Below, piece after piece: positions 5,705 to 8,950 of a stretch of 8,950 nt of DNA. The notes below the pieces were generated by a model, which searched no databases, was not told the DNA's origin, and saw nothing but the letters and a program-made list of their open reading frames with translations. This stretch comes from CAZSXS01 sp964611385 (GTDB lineage: Bacteria; Bacillota; Clostridia; Lachnospirales; CAYPQA01): NCBI GenBank assembly GCA_964611385.1, contig CAZSXS010000111.1, positions 1 to 8,950 on the forward strand. The letters are read 5' to 3'. The stretch's first letter is position 1. Each line of letters starts with the position of its first letter. The translations under genes were made by a program, and so were the position numbers.

Positions 5705-7162
5705 TTATCTTGAATTTCCACTTCCGATCCCCTTCAAGCGGGTATACAACTCCCTAAACACCTTATATTTTTCTTCATAATCCAGGCGATTCTTGGGCTT
5801 GAAGCTATCGGTTACCTGAATCAGACTTTCGCAGGCGCTTTTTACATCTGGATAGTGACCATAGCCCACAGCGGCTAAAATCGCTGCCCCAAAGGCAGGA
5901 CCCTCATCCGCATTGATTCTTTCCACCTCCAGGTCTAATATATCTGCCATCAGCTGACACCAGAGCGGACTCTTGGCACCGCCGCCGATTATGCGGGCTT
6001 TTTGGACAGGAGTTCCGAGTTTTTTGACGATCTCCAGGATATCTTTGAGGCTAAAGGCAACACCCTCTAAAACGGCTCTAGTCATGTCCTCCCGCTTGGT
6101 TCCCATGGTCATGCCATAGAATACGCCTCTGGCTTCGGGGTCGTTATGCGGGGTACGCTCACCAGAGAGATAGGGTAGATAAAAGACCTTTGATGGCTTT
6201 GATAGGTCAATATTTGCCTGCTCCTTATCAAATTCCTTGGTGTTTAAAATCTCCTCAAACCACCACTTCGTAGAACCGGCGGCGGCAAGGGTAACGCCCA
6301 TCATATGATAGCCGCCGTTGGCGTGACAGAAGGAGTGGATGGCGCTGGGTTCATAGTCCACCTGAAACTGATCAGAAGCAACAAAAACGACACCTGAAGT
6401 CCCCAAGGACAGGGAACAGAGGTTTTTGACCACGGTGCCGGTACCTACAGCGCCTACGGCCTGATCGCCACCGCCTATAACCACCTTTGTTTCTGTGGAA
6501 AGGCCTGTTTCTGCCGCAGCCTGCGGGCTTATCGTTCCGATAGGGCTAAAGGATTCGTGAAGGGAGGGCAAAGTGCAGGGTAAAAGCTCAAGTAAATCCA
6601 ACATATAACTTGACCATTTTTTGTTTTTAACACCCAAAAGGAGCATTCCAGAGGCATCGGAGTAATCCGTAGCATGAACACCAGAAAGCTTATAGGCTAG
6701 GTAATCCTTTGGGAGCATGATTTTTTTGATCCTTTGGTACAAGTCGGGTTCATTGTTTTTCATCCACAAAAGCTTGGGGGCGGTAAAGCCGGTTAAGGCT
6801 GCGTTGGCCACATGCTCCAGCAGATTCTTTTGATTTAATGTATCACATTCAGCCTGGGTACGCTGGTCATTCCACAAGATGGCCGGACGAATCACTTGAT
6901 CCTTTTCGTCTAAAACGACCAGGCCATGCATTTGGCCGGAAAAGCTGACCGCCTTAATTTCTTCGCTGGGAACGGCCTGGGTAATCTCTTGCAAGGCGCT
7001 TTTGGTTTGCTCCCACCAGTCTGCTGGCTCTTGCTCTGACCAGCCTTCTTTTGGCATATAAAGCGGGTATTCTCTGGATACAACTTTCTGAACCTCGCCG
7101 TTTTCGTCCATTAAGAGCAGCTTTACTGCCGATGTTCCTAAATCAATTCCTAAAAAGTACAT
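5705..7162 (-). CDS. xylB: Xylulokinase (FGGY family sugar kinase)
   Basis: This 485-residue kinase should phosphorylate D-xylulose with ATP to xylulose 5-phosphate, feeding the pentose phosphate pathway. Motifs in order: the phosphate-binding GIDLGTSAVKLLLMD at residues 5-19, WSEQEPADWW (41-50), SGQMHG (75-80), ILWNDQRT (95-102), GFTAPKLLW (125-133) and GGGDQAVGAVG (230-240), where D233 matches the catalytic aspartate of E. coli XylB. Then come SLGTSGVVF (252-260), LPYLSGERTPHN, and GGGAKSPLWCQ in the second ATPase lobe. The ATG at 7162 is chosen over an upstream start at 7210 because GGAGGG (7166-7171) precedes it and the family starts with M-x-x-GIDLGT. It lies 16 bp behind the thioredoxin-reductase-like gene on the same strand, so it is probably co-transcribed. 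No xylose isomerase, transporter or regulator is nearby. Substrate specificity within FGGY kinases is inferred. Confidence 0.9.
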   Translation of the reverse strand: MYFLGIDLGTSAVKLLLMDENGEVQKVVSREYPLYMPKEGWSEQEPADWWEQTKSALQEITQAVPSEEIKAVSFSGQMHGLVVLDEKDQVIRPAILWNDQRTQAECDTLNQKNLLEHVANAALTGFTAPKLLWMKNNEPDLYQRIKKIMLPKDYLAYKLSGVHATDYSDASGMLLLGVKNKKWSSYMLDLLELLPCTLPSLHESFSPIGTISPQAAAETGLSTETKVVIGGGDQAVGAVGTGTVVKNLCSLSLGTSGVVFVASDQFQVDYEPSAIHSFCHANGGYHMMGVTLAAAGSTKWWFEEILNTKEFDKEQANIDLSKPSKVFYLPYLSGERTPHNDPEARGVFYGMTMGTKREDMTRAVLEGVAFSLKDILEIVKKLGTPVQKARIIGGGAKSPLWCQLMADILDLEVERINADEGPAFGAAILAAVGYGHYPDVKSACESLIQVTDSFKPKNRLDYEEKYKVFRELYTRLKGIGSGNSR

Positions 7163-7178
7163 AGTCCCTCCACAAATT

Positions 7179-8021
7179 TTAAGATTCTTTCGCAGCTTCC
7201 AGACCAGCAATTAAGCCTTCGCCGATGGCCTTGCTCAACTGATAGGGTGTTCCGGTGCAGTCTCCCGCAGCGTAGAGCCCCTTTAGATTGGTTTCCATCT
7301 TACGGTTTACAGCGATAGCAGAGCCATCCATTTTCAAACCATAAACCAATGCGTTAGGCTTTACGCTTTCTTTGATGAGGAAAACCCCTGTTACAGGCAA
7401 GTTACCCTTATCCGTTTCTAGGCCGGAAACAAACTGTTCGCCCATGATTTTCAACGGCTTAGCCTGTAGGGTTTTGATATTTTTCTTTAAACTATGATTC
7501 TCTGGCAGCGCATAAGCTGGAATATACGTTACATTACAAAGGTCAGCCAGAAAGTTCGCATCCTCCTCCGCTTCCTGCGATTCTCCCACCACGGCCACAT
7601 CTCGTCCCTGATAAAGCATCCCGTCACAGGTTGCACAATAGCTGGTACCCTTGCCCAAAAACTCCTCCTCACCTGGTATCCCCTTGCTTTTCGGCAAGCC
7701 AGTAGCAATGATGACTTTCTTGGCTTCAATGAATTCATTTTCGAAGTTGATCATAAAATGATCGCCCATTGAAAGCACCTGCAAGGCTCGGCCCTCTCGA
7801 ATGTCTATGTTTACTTCCATGGCGTGTTTTAAAAAGGCTTCCATCATTTCCTTGCCGCTCATATTGGGCATTCCTAAGTGATTGTTCACGGATTCTGCCT
7901 TATAAAGCCAGCTTGTTGTAATGCTTCGGCCGAAGACCACCGCTTTTTTATTTCGGGCATACACGTTAATGGCTGCGGATAGTCCCGCAGGCCCGGAGCC
8001 GATAATTGCTACATCAATCAT
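7179..8021 (-). CDS. Thioredoxin-reductase-like flavoprotein, probably ferredoxin-dependent (FFTR-type)
   Basis: This 280-residue cytosolic flavoprotein belongs to the thioredoxin reductase fold. The N-terminal FAD motif GSGPAG is at residues 8-13, and GKGTSYCATCDG holds the redox-active C129/C132. The second FAD motif, GLYAAGDCTGTPYQLSKAIGEG, spans about 248-269. In standard NADPH-dependent enzymes the CATC helix is followed by a GGGxxAxEEA motif and then HRRxxxR. Here the first reads GESQEAEEDA (146-155), and the second is absent (TYIPAYALPEN). It is also shorter than the usual 305-320 residues. These features match the flavin ferredoxin:thioredoxin reductases described in clostridia. The ATG at 8021 has GGAGGA upstream; the in-frame start at 8078 lies inside the promoter and is rejected. 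A perfect promoter stands in front, and xylB follows 16 bp downstream. No thioredoxin gene is in the window. Family and redox centre are seen; ferredoxin use is inferred. Confidence 0.88.
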   Translation of the reverse strand: MIDVAIIGSGPAGLSAAINVYARNKKAVVFGRSITTSWLYKAESVNNHLGMPNMSGKEMMEAFLKHAMEVNIDIREGRALQVLSMGDHFMINFENEFIEAKKVIIATGLPKSKGIPGEEEFLGKGTSYCATCDGMLYQGRDVAVVGESQEAEEDANFLADLCNVTYIPAYALPENHSLKKNIKTLQAKPLKIMGEQFVSGLETDKGNLPVTGVFLIKESVKPNALVYGLKMDGSAIAVNRKMETNLKGLYAAGDCTGTPYQLSKAIGEGLIAGLEAAKES

Positions 8022-8049
8022 AAATCCTCCATTGGAAAAACTTTTGCTC

Positions 8050-8078
8050 ATTATAATTACAGCCGCAATCATTGTCAA
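8050..8078 (-). promoter_or_regulatory. Perfect consensus sigma-A promoter for the flavoprotein-xylB unit
   Basis: Read on the minus strand, TTGACA (8078-8073) and TATAAT (8055-8050) are separated by exactly 17 bases, so both hexamers match consensus fully. Transcription would start near 8043, about 22 bases before the ATG at 8021. This predicts strong, largely constitutive expression unless repressed. No obvious operator dyad or catabolite-repression (cre) site was recognised over it. Confidence 0.85.
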
Positions 8079-8102
8079 CCAAATGAAACGGATGAATATA
8101 AT
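8072..8102 (+). promoter_or_regulatory. Possible promoter for the amidase gene
   Basis: TATAAT (8097-8102) is a consensus -10. The best -35 is TTGTCA (8072-8077), at a long 19-base spacing, and it overlaps the -35 of the divergent promoter on the other strand. A sporulation sigma factor could be used instead, but I could not recognise a convincing sigma-E, -G or -K site. Confidence 0.3.
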
Positions 8103-8122
8103 AATACAATAGGTATACGTAT

Positions 8123-8146
8123 GTAACCGAAGCTTGAGTCGGTTAC
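8123..8146. promoter_or_regulatory. 8-bp dyad just upstream of the amidase ribosome binding site
   Basis: GTAACCGA (8123-8130) and TCGGTTAC (8139-8146) are perfect inverted repeats around an 8-base loop. The dyad lies 6 bases before AAGGGGG (8153-8159), the ribosome binding site of the amidase. It could be an operator, or a 5'-UTR hairpin affecting translation. There is no T-tract suited to a strong terminator. Confidence 0.4.
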
Positions 8147-8165
8147 TATTTTAAGGGGGTTCAGC

Positions 8166-8696
8166 ATGAAAATTTTCATTGATCCCGGTCATGGCGGAAC
8201 AGATCCGGGCGCAGTATCGACGAAGGGCTTAAGAGAAAGCGAGGTCAACTTACAGGTGGCCCAGCGGGTCGGAAGTATCCTGACAGGCGGAGGCATTACG
8301 GTCAAGTATTCCAGAGAAACCGATGTCTATGTATCCCTTGACCAACGTGCAAGGATGGCCAACGAGTGGGGGGCAGACTTCTTTGTAAGCATACACTGCA
8401 ACGCCTCCGACAATTTGAGCGCCAACGGAACCGAAACACTTTACTTTAGAGAAAACAGCATCTCCGAAAACATGGCAAACGCAGTACAAATCAGCCTGGT
8501 GGACACCATCAAACGGAGGGACAGGGGTATCAAGACCCAAAACGTTGCGGTTTTGAGACTGACCCGCATGCCCGCCATTTTGGTAGAGATGGCCTTCATA
8601 TCAAACGTGGAAGAAGCCGTTCTTTTAGGACAGCAAGATTTTCAAGAGCAGTGCGCAATCGGGATTACCAATGGAATTTTTAATTTTATTCGGTAA
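8166..8696 (+). CDS. N-acetylmuramoyl-L-alanine amidase, stand-alone Amidase_3 domain
   Basis: This 176-residue zinc hydrolase cuts the bond between N-acetylmuramic acid and L-alanine of peptidoglycan stem peptides. The whole protein is one Amidase_3 domain. IDPGHGGTDPGA supplies zinc ligand H9, E24 in GLRESEVNL is the second ligand, H77 in VSIHCNAS the third, and E141 in LVEMAFISN is the catalytic glutamate. This spacing is close to that of Bacillus CwlC. There is no signal peptide, membrane anchor or cell-wall-binding domain (SPOR, SH3, LysM). It would therefore stay in the cytoplasm unless released by lysis, as with mother-cell amidases of sporulation or phage endolysins. No phage genes surround it. 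The start is ATG behind AAGGGGG. It is divergent from the flavoprotein operon and ends at its own terminator. The biochemical call is firm; the biological role is open. Confidence 0.92.
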   Translation: MKIFIDPGHGGTDPGAVSTKGLRESEVNLQVAQRVGSILTGGGITVKYSRETDVYVSLDQRARMANEWGADFFVSIHCNASDNLSANGTETLYFRENSISENMANAVQISLVDTIKRRDRGIKTQNVAVLRLTRMPAILVEMAFISNVEEAVLLGQQDFQEQCAIGITNGIFNFIR

Positions 8697-8739
8697 GCAA
8701 GGCAACAGCTTTAGAGCTTGGAGACAGATGAGCTGATCG

Positions 8740-8780
8740 CGCAAAAAAAGACCTATGGTTTGCCTAGGCCTTTTTTTGCG
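8740..8780. terminator. Intrinsic terminator after the amidase gene, probably bidirectional
   Basis: CGCAAAAAAAG (8740-8750) pairs with CTTTTTTTGCG (8770-8780). One A-C mismatch (8751/8769) follows, then CCTA/TAGG and, after a bulged T, GG/CC around a TTTG loop. Seven A on one side and seven T on the other allow function in both directions. It lies 43 bases behind the amidase stop codon. Confidence 0.85.
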
Positions 8781-8857
8781 TTTATTCTGCTGTGGGATGA
8801 ACCTGATTACATATAAAATATCTTTAATGCGTAAGCGCAAACGATTAGCCCAAAAAA

Positions 8858-8950
8858 TCAAAAAACCCCAGAAAATAAGTCAAGAGCCAAGCATCTTTCT
8901 AATACCCTTGAAATATCACGTATTCCACTTGCATTTGCAGTCATTTTGAT
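8858..8950 (-). pseudogene. Possible C-terminal remnant of an IS1-like transposase (cut by window edge)
   Basis: Read on the minus strand from the window end, the frame gives IKMTANASGIRDISRVL, then an unrelated-looking tail, and stops at TGA (8860-8858). The first part resembles the helix-turn-helix region of IS1-family transposases, where a 'GSGxRDxARVL' pattern is followed by a 'xIxxNTVI' helix. Here the second helix is missing, which suggests a frameshift or truncation. The evidence is about 17 residues recognised by eye, so it may be chance. The stretch 8781-8857 shows nothing else. Confidence 0.3.

Noticed and set aside
7163..7210. Longer start for xylulokinase
   Set aside because: It would overlap the preceding gene, and the ATG at 7162 has GGAGGG upstream and gives the family-standard N-terminus.
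8022..8078. Longer start for the thioredoxin-reductase-like protein
   Set aside because: The extension covers the -35 and -10 boxes of its own perfect promoter, and the FAD motif would sit too far from the N-terminus.
8755..8949. Plus-strand 64-codon frame after the amidase terminator
   Set aside because: Its start lies within the terminator stem, composition is lysine/leucine-rich low-information sequence, and no ribosome binding site is present.
1..8950. A multi-gene defence, phage or secondary-metabolite system
   Set aside because: All intact genes belong to common housekeeping or metabolic families, and no toxin, nuclease, CRISPR or biosynthetic module was recognised.

Overview
The window reads as ordinary chromosomal DNA from a low-to-moderate G+C anaerobic Firmicute, most likely a member of the Clostridia. 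The evidence is the strong AGGAGG-type ribosome binding sites, near-consensus sigma-A promoters with 17-bp spacers, an FtsZ with a UUG start and the Firmicute-type tail, a four-cysteine ribosomal protein L28, and a short thioredoxin-reductase-like flavoprotein of the type known from clostridia. I cannot name the genus. No tRNA, rRNA, CRISPR array or intact mobile element is visible.

Layout, left to right. Positions 1-77 hold the right part of an intergenic palindromic repeat. Then a FAD-dependent dehydrogenase of the uncharacterised COG2509 type (189-1838) is read from its own promoter. A second, shortened repeat copy lies across its stop codon. A new sigma-A promoter (1916-1944) drives the division genes ftsQ/divIB (2054-2776) and ftsZ (2802-3983), which sit 25 bp apart with no ftsA between them. 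A full 88-bp copy of the palindromic repeat (4002-4089) fills the gap before tyrS (4105-5328). rpmB (5396-5596) has its own promoter and ends in a 21-bp bidirectional terminator shared with the convergent genes to its right.

On the minus strand, one two-gene unit is read leftward from a perfect TTGACA-17-TATAAT promoter (8050-8078). It encodes a 280-residue thioredoxin-reductase-like protein (7179-8021), which keeps the CATC redox centre but has lost the NADPH-binding signatures, followed by a xylulokinase (5705-7162). Divergent from it is a signal-less N-acetylmuramoyl-L-alanine amidase (8166-8696), closed by another hairpin terminator (8740-8780). The last ~90 bases hold a minus-strand reading frame that may be the tail of a decayed IS1-like transposase.

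Functional themes are septum formation (FtsQ, FtsZ), translation (TyrRS, L28), cell-wall hydrolysis (amidase) and redox/carbon metabolism (the two flavoproteins, xylulokinase). The most interesting observations are the probable ferredoxin-linked (NADPH-independent) thioredoxin reductase co-transcribed with a sugar kinase, and the family of palindromic elements between genes. I see no convincing multi-gene novel system such as a defence island.
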